In this document: positions 51,054-59,589 of the stretch, piece after piece
Numbering within the stretch: position 1 is the stretch's first letter
How the letters are laid out: each line of letters starts with the position of its first letter
NCBI GenBank assembly: GCA_002339265.1
Contig: DDKG01000075.1
Coordinates: forward strand, 1-64,000
Length of the DNA stretch: 64,000 nt
Source: Massilia sp. UBA2604
GTDB taxonomy: Bacteria > Pseudomonadota > Gammaproteobacteria > Burkholderiales > Burkholderiaceae_D
Direction of reading: 5' to 3'
Notes under the pieces: model-generated
The model's database searches: none
What the model was told of the DNA's origin: nothing
What the model saw: the letters and a program-made list of their open reading frames with translations, nothing else
Program-made: the position numbers and the translations under genes

Positions 51054-51242
51054 ATGCAACGCATCTCGCCAGACCGCGCGGCCCTCGAAATTGCGCACCG
51101 CGCGCTCGACACCGACGCCCAGCTGGACGAGATGCTCAAGAACCCGGCCCTCAAGATCATCTTGGAGGTCGTCGCCCGCCGGCACATGCAGCGCCGAGCG
51201 TGGATCGATGTGAAGAAGCTGCAGGCCAACGATCACGATTGA
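51054..51242 (+). CDS. Small rightward-operon protein
   Basis: A 62-residue, mostly helical protein (MQRISPDRAALEIAHRALD) that starts 2 bases after the 32-residue frame and ends 7 bases before the ParB-like gene. It contains LDEMLKNPALKIILEVVARRH. No domain is recognised. Confidence 0.6.
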   Translation: MQRISPDRAALEIAHRALDTDAQLDEMLKNPALKIILEVVARRHMQRRAWIDVKKLQANDHD

Positions 51243-51249
51243 CCACCAG

Positions 51250-52137
51250 ATGACAACACCGAACAGCCTCACCCCAAAAGCCGATTTCGTCTCGCTGAAA
51301 GTCGCCGCCGAGGACAAGAACAACCCGACCGTTTCGAAGGTGACATCGTTCGCGGTCGACCCGCGCGTGCTGGAGGTCGAGGAAGGCTTCAACGCCCGTC
51401 CACTGAATGCGGACCACGTGAACGAGATGGCCCTGGCCCAACGCAATGGCGCCACCTTCCCACCGCTCGAAGTGCGCGTCGAGGACGGCCGCATCATCAT
51501 CGTCGACGGTCACCATCGCCACGCGGCGTCGCTGCAGAACATCGCCGCAGGCTTCGACATCAAGTCCTTGGACGTGCGCCACTTCCGTGGCAACGACGCT
51601 GACCGCGTTGCGCACATGATCACGAGCGCGAGCGGCTTGGCACTTACCCCGCTGCAGCTCGGCGTCCAGTACCGCAAGCTCATGGGCTACGGGTGGACCG
51701 AGGATCAGATTGCGAATCGCCGCGGGAAAAGCAAGCAGCACGTCAAGGACATGGTCCAGTTGGCCGAGGCGAACAGCGATGTGCACCAGCTCGTCAACGC
51801 CGGCCAGATCTCGGGCACCGCAGCGCTCAAGGCGGTCAAGCAGCATGGCAACAAGGCCGGCGCGGTCATCCAGGAAGGCCTGGAGCAGGCCCGGGCCGAA
51901 GGTAAGGACAAAGTGACGCCGAAGGCGCTCGCACGCAGTAGCGCCCCGCGTAAGCCGGCTGACAAGCTCATTGTCTCTTGGCTGGTCGCGAATGCGCGCG
52001 TAGCGCAAATCCCGGCGTTGGCCGGATACACCCACCGCACGCTGAGCCTGGCTATTTCCATCCCCAGCGAGGTCGCCGACAGCGACGACCTTTACACGCT
52101 GCTCGCGAACGCAGCTTCGCATAACACCACCACCTGA
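51250..52137 (+). CDS. ParB/sulfiredoxin-fold protein with KorB-like helix-turn-helix
   Basis: The 295-residue protein has an N-terminal ParB nuclease/CTPase fold (about 25-120) with IIIVDGHHRHAASLQ, the GxxR-type nucleotide box. A helix-turn-helix-like domain follows (about 130-200; WTEDQIANRRGKSKQHVKDMV). The C-terminal third is basic (KALARSSAPRKPADK). No ParA gene is present, so partition is unlikely. Phage ParB-like proteins act as DNA-binding regulators or nucleases. Confidence 0.85.
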   Translation: MTTPNSLTPKADFVSLKVAAEDKNNPTVSKVTSFAVDPRVLEVEEGFNARPLNADHVNEMALAQRNGATFPPLEVRVEDGRIIIVDGHHRHAASLQNIAAGFDIKSLDVRHFRGNDADRVAHMITSASGLALTPLQLGVQYRKLMGYGWTEDQIANRRGKSKQHVKDMVQLAEANSDVHQLVNAGQISGTAALKAVKQHGNKAGAVIQEGLEQARAEGKDKVTPKALARSSAPRKPADKLIVSWLVANARVAQIPALAGYTHRTLSLAISIPSEVADSDDLYTLLANAASHNTTT

Positions 52138-52147
52138 AAGGACCACT

Positions 52148-52345
52148 ATGGATCGCAACACCATTAGCCCCGGCACGCGCGTTAAGTTCGACAGCGAAGC
52201 CGGCCCGCAGCAAGGCACCGTCGCCGAGATCATGACCGACATCGGCAACGGTGCCAAGGTCGCCGTCGTGCGCGTCACCGGCACCCTGGATGGCGCGCCG
52301 TGGCGCGTCCCTGTCAACGAGCTGCAGCACGCGGAGGCAGCATGA
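52148..52345 (+). CDS. Small beta-rich protein
   Basis: A 65-residue protein (MDRNTISPGTRVKFDSEAGP) with the short-strand pattern of an SH3-like or KOW-like barrel: PGTRVKF, GTVAEIM, KVAVVRVTG. It overlaps the next gene by an ATGA junction. Function unknown. Confidence 0.6.
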   Translation: MDRNTISPGTRVKFDSEAGPQQGTVAEIMTDIGNGAKVAVVRVTGTLDGAPWRVPVNELQHAEAA

Positions 52346-52695
52346 CCGCGAAGGCGCAGAAGGCATTCGCCCTCTTCCTCCAGGACCTGCGCGATGGCCG
52401 CGCCCACGCCGAGCTGACCAGCTCGCTGGCCGAGCTGCTGGCCGCAGTGAAGGAGACCGGCAAAGCCGGCGAGCTCACTCTGAAGATCAAGGTCAAGCCG
52501 GCTGGCCGCGGCAGCGACATCGACAAGGTGAACATCACCGACCTGATTACCGCGAAGTTGCCGAAGCCAGATCGCGGCGAAGACTTCTTCTGGCTCACCG
52601 ACGACAACAACTTGTCGCGTAACCACCCGCGTCAGCAGTCGCTCGAACTGCGTGAAGCGACCTCACCCCAACCACAATCCTTCAAGGAAGCCTGA
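52342..52695 (+). CDS. Phage protein of unknown function
   Basis: The ATG at 52342 gives 117 residues (MTAKAQKAFALFLQDLRDGR). A helical N-terminal half (about 1-45) is followed by a beta strand pair (GELTLKIKVKPAG) and a polar tail. The start overlaps the previous gene; the DUF2303 gene follows 2 bases later. Similar small proteins precede DUF2303 genes in Proteobacteria phages. Confidence 0.65.
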   Translation: MTAKAQKAFALFLQDLRDGRAHAELTSSLAELLAAVKETGKAGELTLKIKVKPAGRGSDIDKVNITDLITAKLPKPDRGEDFFWLTDDNNLSRNHPRQQSLELREATSPQPQSFKEA

Positions 52696-52697
52696 AC

Positions 52698-53564
52698 GTG
52701 AACGACAACCAGAACAATACGACCGGCCTCGCCGGCAGCACCATCGAGCAAACCCATTTCGACGCCAGCACGATCGAAAAGATCGGCGCCCTGTCGCTGG
52801 CCGCAAGTGCAATCCAGGAGCTCAACGGCACCACGCACCTGGTGATCCCGGAAGGCTTCAGGCACCTCGACCTGACCGCAGCATTGGAAAAGGCCGGTGA
52901 ATACCCCAAGCGCAAGACCGGCACCGTGCACCTGGGCGATCTGTCGAGCTTCAACGTCTACGCGGCCGACCAGGGCGAACCGTACGACACCTACATCTAC
53001 GCCGACCCGGAGGCACGCACGCTGACTGCCGTCCTGAACGAGCACGACAAGGAAGACAGTACCGCCGGCTGGCGCGACTTCCGCGCCGTGTACAAGGCCG
53101 AGCTGAGCCGCGAGTTCACCACCTGGCTGCAGTTCAACAAGAAGCCGATGGAACAGGAAGACTTCGCCATCTTCCTGGAAGACAACATCGCTGATGTCGT
53201 CGAGCCTTCGGGTGAAACCCTGCTGCAGGTCGCCCTGACTCTCCAGGCCAAGACCGAAGTGAATTTCAGCAGCCACAAGCGCCTGGACAACGGCCAGGTC
53301 CAGTTCGCGTATAGCGAGACCGTCGACGCGCGTGCCGGCACCGGCATGATCGAAATCCCACGCGAGTTCACCATCGGCCTGCGCCTGTTCAAGAACGGCG
53401 ACGGTTACAAGATCCGCGCCCGCCTGAAGTACCGCCTGGGTGGCGGCAAGCTCAAGTTCTGGTATGAGCTGGACCGCGCCGACAACGCGATCGAGGACGC
53501 CTTCCAGGCATACATCGACCAGGCGCGCGAGAACGGCTTCACCGTCCTCATCGGCAAGCCGTAA
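52698..53564 (+). CDS. DUF2303 (YfdQ) family protein
   Basis: The 288-residue protein has the DUF2303/YfdQ pattern: HLVIPEGFRHLDLTAALEKA near residue 47, TVHLGDLSSFNVYA, and a conserved FTTWLQFNKKPMEQEDFAIFLEDN segment. It closes with KLKFWYELDRADNAIEDAF. The family is common in phage early operons of Enterobacteria and Betaproteobacteria; its function is not established. Confidence 0.88.
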   Translation: MNDNQNNTTGLAGSTIEQTHFDASTIEKIGALSLAASAIQELNGTTHLVIPEGFRHLDLTAALEKAGEYPKRKTGTVHLGDLSSFNVYAADQGEPYDTYIYADPEARTLTAVLNEHDKEDSTAGWRDFRAVYKAELSREFTTWLQFNKKPMEQEDFAIFLEDNIADVVEPSGETLLQVALTLQAKTEVNFSSHKRLDNGQVQFAYSETVDARAGTGMIEIPREFTIGLRLFKNGDGYKIRARLKYRLGGGKLKFWYELDRADNAIEDAFQAYIDQARENGFTVLIGKP

Positions 53565-53578
53565 GCAGCGAGCCTGCC

Positions 53579-53989
53579 ATGCCACGATTCCACCGCCAAC
53601 CCACGTTCGAAGCCAAGGCCAACGTGCCGATGGTGACCGCGACCCGCGACCGGCTCGCCCTGGAGATCCGCATGGCGGGCGAGCTGCTTGCCCTCCGCCC
53701 ATCGATCGACGCATACAACACCCTGTCGAAGATGCTGGCCGCCCTCGCCCGCGCCGGCATGCGCTCGCAGCTACTCGAGCCTGGCACCGCGCTGATGAAC
53801 GCTATCTGCGATCGCTACGAGCACTCGGGTGCGGTCAGCGTGGAGCGCGAGGAGGCGGCCGGCCTGCGCCAGGTCGTCGCCAACATCGACGCCGCGCTAC
53901 ACCGCGTGCCGTTGCAACGTTTCAACCGAGCCGTGGCTGAGGTCGAAGCCTTCTTCGCCGTGGCCGATCCATCCACCAACGAACAATAG
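53579..53989 (+). CDS. Phage protein of unknown function
   Basis: The 136-residue protein is helical (AYNTLSKMLAALARAGMRSQL, about 41-61) and soluble. It lies 14 bases after the DUF2303 gene and 3 bases before the methyltransferase. No domain is recognised; the position suggests an early accessory role. Confidence 0.65.
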   Translation: MPRFHRQPTFEAKANVPMVTATRDRLALEIRMAGELLALRPSIDAYNTLSKMLAALARAGMRSQLLEPGTALMNAICDRYEHSGAVSVEREEAAGLRQVVANIDAALHRVPLQRFNRAVAEVEAFFAVADPSTNEQ

Positions 53990-53992
53990 AAC

Positions 53993-55753
53993 ATGAAGCG
54001 TGACGCATTCACCCTTTCGATGGACTTCGGCCATGAGCGCCTTGCCGACAATTTCGCCGGCGGCGGCGGCGCCAGCGAGGCGATCCGCCAAGCTTTCGGT
54101 CGCGATCCGGACATTGCCATCAATCACTGCGGCGAAGCCCTGTCGATGCATGCGGCGAACCATCCAACCACACGCCACATCCGAGAGGACGTCTTCCTGG
54201 TCGATCCGCTTCGCGAGATCGGCGACGGCCCACTGGGTGCAGCATGGTTCTCACCGACCTGCACGCACTTCTCCAGGGCGAAGGGCTTCAACATCCTCGA
54301 CCAGACCACACGCGGCCTCGCCTGGGTAGTCCTGAAGTGGGGCGTGCTGCTGGCGCCGCGCTCGATCTACCTTGAGAACGTCGAAGAATTCTTGGGCTGG
54401 GGGCCACTCGACGAAAAGGGCCGACCGATCAAGGAACACAAGGGCCGCACCTTCGCCGCTTTCGTGCTGGCGTTGACCACGGGGCTACCCAAGGACCATC
54501 CCGACCTGGAAGAAATTCGAGCAACCCTGGGCGAGGACTTTCCGCTCGGCCGGATTCACCAAGGCCTGGGCTACGAGGTCGAGTGGCGCGTTCTGCGCGC
54601 TTGCGACTTCGGTGCAGGGACGATCCGCAAGCGTCTGTTCATGGTCATGCGCCGTGACGGTATCGCCATCCGCTGGCCAGAGCCTACACACGGCGATCCA
54701 AGCTCGAAGGAGGTCAAGTCAGGCAAGCTGCTGCCGTTCGTGACGGCTGCCGACTGCATCGACTGGTCGATCCCCTGCCGCTCGATCTTTGGCCGCAAGA
54801 AGCCACTGGCGGACGCCACGCTCCGGCGCGTTGGCCGCGGCTTCGAGCGATACGTCAAGGATGCGGCACAGCCCTACATCGTGGGGTGTGGGGGAGCGGC
54901 CTACGCCGGCAAGCCGGTTCCGACGAGCCAGCCGCTGGGCACGCTAACGACCGAGAACCATCGTGCGATCGTTGTGCCTTCGCTGGTCCAGTACTACAAG
55001 AGCGGCAGCCAGAACGTCGCGATCGACCGGCCCGCGCCTACCATCGTCACCAAGGATCGCATGGGCGTCACCTGCGCCTACTTGGCGAAGCATTATGGGG
55101 GTGTCGTAGGCGCGAGCGTCGAGCAGCCAGCGCCGACCGTAACGACGGCTGATCACACGTCGCTGATCACGGCGCACCTGGTGGGCATCGACAACAAGAG
55201 CAACGGCGCCCGAGACGTATGGGACGTAGCACGCCCGCTTGGCACCATTGTGACCGAGAACCGCCATGCGGTCGTCACGAGCAACCTGGTGAAGCTGCGC
55301 GGCACCAGTACCGCCGCGGCTACCAACGAGCCGTTGGCGACGGTCAGCGCCGGCGGGACGCACCATGCCGAGATGCGCACCACCCTCACCCATCCGGGGC
55401 AGTGCGCGGAGCGCCGCGAGAAGATCCGTGCGTTCCTGCGCGAGCACTGCCCCAGCCTGAAGGATGCAGAGCATCCCGAGCTGGTGACGATCAATGGTGA
55501 GCTGATGGAGGTCGTCGATATCGGCCTACGCATGCTCGTGCCGCGTGAACTCGCAAACGCGCAAGGCTTCCCGCCGGATTACAAGCTGGACCCACTCCAC
55601 ACCAAGATCAACAAGCGAGGCCGCCTTGTGACGAAGCCACTATCGACGTCGGCCCAGGTACGCATGATCGGAAACAGCGTGTCGCCGCCGCCGGCCGTGG
55701 CCCTGCTGCGTGCCAACAACGCTCACGAACAGCTGATGGCGAGGGCGGCATGA
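53993..55753 (+). CDS. Orphan C5-cytosine DNA methyltransferase with repeated target-recognition region
   Basis: The 586-residue enzyme has the Dcm-type motifs: motif I DNFAGGGGASEA (19-30), motif IV FSPTCTHFS (86-94) with nucleophilic Cys90, motif VI LENVEEF (127-133), motif VIII RKRLFMVMRR and motif X GNSVSPPPA near the end. Between VIII and X, five degenerate copies of a QPxxTVTTxxH-type repeat form the target-recognition region. Motif IV has Pro-Thr-Cys where most members have Pro-Pro-Cys. No restriction enzyme gene is nearby, so it probably protects or marks phage DNA. It overlaps the next gene by four bases. Confidence 0.88.
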   Translation: MKRDAFTLSMDFGHERLADNFAGGGGASEAIRQAFGRDPDIAINHCGEALSMHAANHPTTRHIREDVFLVDPLREIGDGPLGAAWFSPTCTHFSRAKGFNILDQTTRGLAWVVLKWGVLLAPRSIYLENVEEFLGWGPLDEKGRPIKEHKGRTFAAFVLALTTGLPKDHPDLEEIRATLGEDFPLGRIHQGLGYEVEWRVLRACDFGAGTIRKRLFMVMRRDGIAIRWPEPTHGDPSSKEVKSGKLLPFVTAADCIDWSIPCRSIFGRKKPLADATLRRVGRGFERYVKDAAQPYIVGCGGAAYAGKPVPTSQPLGTLTTENHRAIVVPSLVQYYKSGSQNVAIDRPAPTIVTKDRMGVTCAYLAKHYGGVVGASVEQPAPTVTTADHTSLITAHLVGIDNKSNGARDVWDVARPLGTIVTENRHAVVTSNLVKLRGTSTAAATNEPLATVSAGGTHHAEMRTTLTHPGQCAERREKIRAFLREHCPSLKDAEHPELVTINGELMEVVDIGLRMLVPRELANAQGFPPDYKLDPLHTKINKRGRLVTKPLSTSAQVRMIGNSVSPPPAVALLRANNAHEQLMARAA

Positions 55754-55944
55754 GCAGCTTCGGATCGACAAGCCGGCTCAGCTCGGACCTGTACCGCCAA
55801 CAGACTGCGGCGGCGCGCCCTATCACCCTGCGCCGCCGGCGCTGCGCATGCGGGAAGGTCGTCACCGCCAAGCAGCTCGTCCAGTACGGCGCCTGCGCTT
55901 CGTGTGCGCGGGCCGCCGCCAACCAGGTCAGGGAAGCAGCGTGA
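55750..55944 (+). CDS. Small zinc-finger-like protein
   Basis: A 64-residue basic protein (MSSFGSTSRLSSDLYRQQ). CACGKVVTAKQLVQYGACASC supplies two CxC/CxxC-type pairs for one metal. It is coupled to the methyltransferase by an ATGA overlap. Function unknown; similar fingers appear in phage early operons. Confidence 0.65.
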   Translation: MSSFGSTSRLSSDLYRQQTAAARPITLRRRRCACGKVVTAKQLVQYGACASCARAAANQVREAA

Positions 55945-56198
55945 CCGGACCAGTACCGAACAACCAGGACGAGCCGAACGACCCGGCCGCCTATAGGGAG
56001 CACCTGCTGCTACTCAAGTCCATGCACTGCGCGCGACCAGTGGTGTACCAGGAGAAGAAGCAGTTCATCACCTGCCTGACCGCCAACCGCGACGGCGGGC
56101 GGATCTCGATGACCGTGTACCTGGCTGGCATAGCCGGCGGCATTGACAGCAGCGAAATCGAAGTACGACCAACGAATAAGGAAGGAACCCCAGCATGA
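55941..56198 (+). CDS. Phage protein of unknown function (GTG start)
   Basis: The GTG at 55941 overlaps the previous stop and gives 85 residues. The centre (MHCARPVVYQEKKQFITCL) has two cysteines and beta-rich sequence. Overlaps with both neighbours (ATGA at the end) make it a coupled operon member. No domain is recognised. Confidence 0.6.
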   Translation: MTGPVPNNQDEPNDPAAYREHLLLLKSMHCARPVVYQEKKQFITCLTANRDGGRISMTVYLAGIAGGIDSSEIEVRPTNKEGTPA

Positions 56199-57007
56199 CT
56201 CAAATGACATTGCAGGCGGTGCGCCAGCTCATCGCCAACGACTCGTACGCGATCACGTTCCAGTCGATGGGACAATACCGCGGCGCCCTGCTCCGCCACT
56301 TCGACAGCCTCACAGATGACCAGGCCGCGATCACCGCCAACCATTCAGCGCCGACAGTCGCCCCGGAGCAGGTTGCACAATGGGCGGACGATTTGACCGA
56401 AGACGATCGCCGGTTGGTAGCGCGCGGCATGGAACGCTGGCGCAAGGGCATCGCCGGCGAGTGCAGGCTTCCGCCAACTGGATGGCACTGCACGCGCATG
56501 CCGGGTCACGAAGGCCCGTGCGCGGCAGTTCCACAGCCATCCGAGGCCGTGCCGCTGGGCGACAATGCTGCGCGCTTGTTGTCGTTGGCGGCTAACGAAT
56601 ACTCCGATGCAGGCGCATCGGTCCAGCACGGCGCCAGCCAGGCGGAAGTGCCGGAATGGGCGCGGCTGGCTGTGACGCTGCTGACTGGCGCGGCGCAGGA
56701 GCAGGCCGAGCCGGTGGCGCTGATGCAGGCGCTGACCACTGGCATCCCGCTGCAAGAACCGGTCTACATCGCCAAGGCGCTGCGCGCGCAGCGTGAGGCG
56801 CGCGTGTCGCTGGGCGGCGGTACTGGCCCGAGCGCGGCCGCGTTCTTGGTCAACATTCAGTTGACCCCGTGGACGTATACGAAAGAGACCGCTGGTGCAT
56901 ACGCCGAAGGCTACAACCGGGCGCTCAAGGATTACCGCGCTGCGCTGCTGGATGTTGCCGCCTCTCCGGTTGTGCGTGCACAGAGTGAAGAGAGCGAACA
57001 TGGCTAA
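56195..57007 (+). CDS. Phage protein of unknown function
   Basis: The 270-residue soluble protein has a helical N-terminal part. A cysteine/histidine segment (GWHCTRMPGHEGPCAAV, about 97-113) could bind metal. A helical C-terminal part contains AGAYAEGYNRALKDYRAALLD. It looks like a mosaic of small phage accessory modules. Function unknown. Confidence 0.6.
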   Translation: MTQMTLQAVRQLIANDSYAITFQSMGQYRGALLRHFDSLTDDQAAITANHSAPTVAPEQVAQWADDLTEDDRRLVARGMERWRKGIAGECRLPPTGWHCTRMPGHEGPCAAVPQPSEAVPLGDNAARLLSLAANEYSDAGASVQHGASQAEVPEWARLAVTLLTGAAQEQAEPVALMQALTTGIPLQEPVYIAKALRAQREARVSLGGGTGPSAAAFLVNIQLTPWTYTKETAGAYAEGYNRALKDYRAALLDVAASPVVRAQSEESEHG

Positions 57008-57206
57008 GGAGAAAAAATACAAGCTCGCCCTCACCCTCAAAGAGTTGGAGTTGGTGTTCTTGGAGTTTGAAAGTTGCCTTGGCGTGGGCGCGGAAGACCC
57101 AAGTTTCAGGTCTGTACGCGACAAAGCAGTCGAGCTGCTGAGGTCAGTGGAGCCAGCTATCCGTTCCGCCCAGGAAGGAGGTGCAGAGTGCCGACCAGCT
57201 ACCTGA
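57000..57206 (+). CDS. Small phage protein
   Basis: A 68-residue protein (MAKEKKYKLALTLKELELVFL) made of charged helices. It overlaps the previous gene by 8 bases and the DUF4224-like gene by 19. No domain is recognised. Confidence 0.6.
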   Translation: MAKEKKYKLALTLKELELVFLEFESCLGVGAEDPSFRSVRDKAVELLRSVEPAIRSAQEGGAECRPAT

Positions 57207-57424
57207 CCGCAGACGAACTGGCCGAGCTGATCGGCTGCGCGCCGACCAGCTTCGCGTGCATGCGTCGCTACCTGGATCGCCGCCAGTGGCCATTCGAACC
57301 CAACCTGCGGGGATTCCCGCGCGTCAGCCGAGCGTATCATGATGCCCGTATGAGCGGCACCGCGGCACCGGGCCTCACGCCAGTCGTCGATGCCGAACCT
57401 GACTTCAGCATGTTTAAGCAATGA
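57188..57424 (+). CDS. DUF4224-like protein next to the integrase (possible excisionase role)
   Basis: The GTG at 57188 gives 78 residues. The N-terminal YLTADELAELIGCAPTSFACMRRYLD matches the DUF4224/winged helix group. These proteins are commonly encoded directly before phage integrases and are proposed to control excision. It overlaps the integrase start by four bases. Confidence 0.75.
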   Translation: MPTSYLTADELAELIGCAPTSFACMRRYLDRRQWPFEPNLRGFPRVSRAYHDARMSGTAAPGLTPVVDAEPDFSMFKQ

Positions 57425-58521
57425 TCGGAAGAAGAAAATCACCGGACGGTATGCCGTTCCGCCTGTACGAACGCGTCGGCAAGTTCAAGGTCAGCTACGG
57501 CTACAAACTGCCCGATGGAACATGGGCATTCCGCCTGACCGCGCCGGCGGACGATGCGGCTGCGCGCGCCCGGATCCGTGCCGAAGCGATCGACCGCGCC
57601 AACGAGCTCAACGGCGCTCCTATCGAAGGTGGCGAAACGGAAGCGCTGTTCCGGCGGTACTTCGCTTGGCAGCGTGGGCTACCAGTCGACAGCGAGGATC
57701 GAAAGGCCGACAGCACGCTGGACGAAAACGAACACAACGAGGCCAAACGGATTCTCAAAAGCTTCGGCAAGGTGAAGCCGGCCTCGATCAAACCCGTCCA
57801 TATTTACAAGTACCTGGACGGCCGGGCCGCAGAGGGGGCGCCCGCGAAGGCGAACAAGGAAATCGCGTTGCTCTCCGCCGTACTCGAGTTCGGGCGCCGG
57901 AAGGGCGTACTGGAGACGAACCCCTGCCGCGACATCAAGTACAACAAAACGCGACCCGATACGCGCTACGTCACGCCGGCAGAACTCGACCTGGTGGTGC
58001 GCGTGGCGCGCGAGCGCGGCGGCATGTACGTGGTAGCGGCACTGTGCCTGCGCGCGGCCTACCTAACCGTCAGCCGGCCAGACGAGATGCGAACGGTCAT
58101 GCGCCATGCCATCACGCCGAGCGGGATGGAGATGGTCGTGGGCAAGCGAAAGAAGGGGCACGCAGAACGCTTCAAGTTGATCGAATGGTCAACTGAGTTG
58201 CGCGCCGTGATCGACGAAGCCCTCTCCCTCCAACGCACCACGAGCCTGTACGTGTTCGGCAACAGCGAAGGACAGCCCTACACCAAAAGCGGCTGGAACA
58301 CGAACCTGCGCCGGCTAATGGAACACGCCCGCAAGAAGGCCGAGGCCGAGGGCATCGAGTTCGCCAGGTTCACCCTGAAGGATATGCGCCCGGCGGCGGT
58401 CACGGACCGGGTCAACGACGGGGACGAAACCATCACCAACGCGACGGGGCATAGCAGCGATCGCATGGTTCGCCAAGTCTACGACCGCCGCGCGACCAAG
58501 AGAGCCAGGGCGACCGAATGA
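57421..58521 (+). CDS. Tyrosine recombinase (phage integrase)
   Basis: The 366-residue integrase has an arm-binding N-terminus, a core-binding SAM-like domain (about 90-190) and a catalytic domain (about 200-350). Box I arginine is in TVSRPDEM, the beta-strand lysine in VGKRKKGHAERF, box II is FTLKDMRPAAV (Lys where many have His, Arg kept), then ATGHSSDRMV and the nucleophilic tyrosine in RQVYDRR. It ends 119 bases before attR, and its arm-like repeats flank both att cores. It should integrate the phage into tRNA-His. Confidence 0.93.
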   Translation: MIGRRKSPDGMPFRLYERVGKFKVSYGYKLPDGTWAFRLTAPADDAAARARIRAEAIDRANELNGAPIEGGETEALFRRYFAWQRGLPVDSEDRKADSTLDENEHNEAKRILKSFGKVKPASIKPVHIYKYLDGRAAEGAPAKANKEIALLSAVLEFGRRKGVLETNPCRDIKYNKTRPDTRYVTPAELDLVVRVARERGGMYVVAALCLRAAYLTVSRPDEMRTVMRHAITPSGMEMVVGKRKKGHAERFKLIEWSTELRAVIDEALSLQRTTSLYVFGNSEGQPYTKSGWNTNLRRLMEHARKKAEAEGIEFARFTLKDMRPAAVTDRVNDGDETITNATGHSSDRMVRQVYDRRATKRARATE

Positions 58522-58527
58522 TAAACG

Positions 58528-58536
58528 TTGGAAGAT
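58528..58536 (+). repeat. Candidate integrase arm-type site near attR
   Basis: TTGGAAGAT repeats the motif of 17246-17254 and 17267-17275 next to attL. It lies just after the integrase stop. Confidence 0.45.
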
Positions 58537-58640
58537 CGCAAAAACGCACAAGCATCCATGCGGGTTGCAGCACAGTCGTTGTTCCAAAGAATTCATCTTG
58601 CAAGGTATAATAATCAACACCTTACAGTGGCTTGAGTCTC

Positions 58641-58688
58641 GGATTGTGATTCCTGTCGTCGTGGGTTCGAGTCCCATCAGCCACCCCA
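58641..58688 (+). repeat. attR core
   Basis: An exact 48-base copy of the tRNA-His 3' end (17138-17185). It has no 5' half and so makes no tRNA. It marks the right end of the prophage. Confidence 0.95.
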
Positions 58689-58700
58689 CCGAATTCATGA

Positions 58701-58735
58701 AAAAGGTCACCTGCTCCGGCACGTGGCCTTTTTTG
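58701..58735 (+). terminator. Displaced host terminator of tRNA-His
   Basis: AAAAGGTCAC pairs with GTGGCCTTTT (one G-T pair) and is followed by a T-run. It lies 12 bases after attR, where the terminator of the uninterrupted tRNA gene would have been. Confidence 0.75.
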
Positions 58736-58753
58736 TTTTGCGGAAGAACCAGC

Positions 58754-59422
58754 ATGCAGATCGCCGAACAAACCCTCGCCCGCGCCGACGTCGAAGCCGC
58801 ATTGGCCCACGCCCCGCTCACCTTCCAGGACTGCGACCTCGACGGCGCCGACCTGTCGCGCCTCGACTTGCGCAACTGCACCTTTATCAGCTGCAGCATC
58901 GCCGAAACCTCGTTCTACGCCGCCAAGCTTGGCCAGACCAGCTGGCAACGCTGCCGCGGCCGCCAGGCCGACTTCGAATCGGCAGATCTCACCGACGCCC
59001 GCTTCCAGAGCTGCGACTTGAACAACAGCAACTGGCGCCGCGCCCGCCTGGCTTCGCTCACCGTCAAAGGCTGCAAGCTGACCGGCGCCAGCTTCGAAGA
59101 CGCGGCCCACCTCGGCCTGCACTTCGAGGATTGCCTGCTGGTCGGCGCCGACCTGCGCCGCATGTCGTTCCGCAAGGCCAAGCTCATCCAGCTCGACTTC
59201 GGCGACGCCGACCTGGCCGCCTGCGACTTTCGCGACGCCGTGTTCGAAGGCGGCAGCCTGCGCGGCGCCAACCTGAAGCAAGCGCGCTTCGACAACGCCG
59301 ACCTGCGCGAAGCCGACCTTGGTGGCATCACCCTGGCCGACATCAAGCTGTTCCAGGGCGCCTGGATCACGCCGCGCCAGGCTGCCGAACTGGTCAGCGA
59401 GCTGGGGCTGCGCATAGCCTGA
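58754..59422 (+). CDS. Pentapeptide-repeat protein
   Basis: The ATG at 58754 (MQIAEQTLARADVEAALAHA) gives 222 residues, nearly all built from A(D/N)LxX-type pentapeptides, such as CDLDGADLSRLDLRNCTF and later ADLRRMSFRKAKLIQLDFGD. These fold as a right-handed four-sided beta helix. Some members mimic DNA and protect gyrase; most are unassigned. It is the first host gene right of the prophage. Confidence 0.9.
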   Translation: MQIAEQTLARADVEAALAHAPLTFQDCDLDGADLSRLDLRNCTFISCSIAETSFYAAKLGQTSWQRCRGRQADFESADLTDARFQSCDLNNSNWRRARLASLTVKGCKLTGASFEDAAHLGLHFEDCLLVGADLRRMSFRKAKLIQLDFGDADLAACDFRDAVFEGGSLRGANLKQARFDNADLREADLGGITLADIKLFQGAWITPRQAAELVSELGLRIA

Positions 59423-59589
59423 GCCGACGTCACACTTGGCGTCCCCACCAAGACACAGATGTAAAATGCGCTGACTTAGCGGTCGGATAATGATTGATGT
59501 GCGACAATTGGAGAGTTTTCCAAAAGAAATTCGAGTCGTCCGTTCGGATGCCTGATTGCCAGCATCGCGCAACGGTGGCTCTCCGATTT

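Larger units (their letters stand above)
17186..58688. mobile_element. Complete siphovirus-like prophage integrated at tRNA-His
   Basis: The element lies between the two 48-bp att repeats and holds the full set expected of a temperate tailed phage: tyrosine integrase, CI/Cro-like switch, primase-helicase, both terminase subunits, portal, protease-capsid fusion, connectors, tail tube, frameshifted tail chaperone, tape measure, fibres and lysis genes. The long tape measure with no contractile sheath gene points to a siphovirus. No structural gene is visibly broken, so it may be inducible. Its left 3.7 kb is more AT-rich than the rest and carries non-phage cargo. Confidence 0.93.

Noticed and set aside
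58579..58611. Promoter with TATAAT just before attR
   Set aside because: A TATAAT-like box is present at 58606, but the best -35 candidate is 21 bases away and there is no clear product, so I did not list it.
58641..58688. Second tRNA-His gene at attR
   Set aside because: Only the 3' 48 bases are present. The sequence before it does not supply an acceptor 5' strand or a D-arm, so it is only an att copy.
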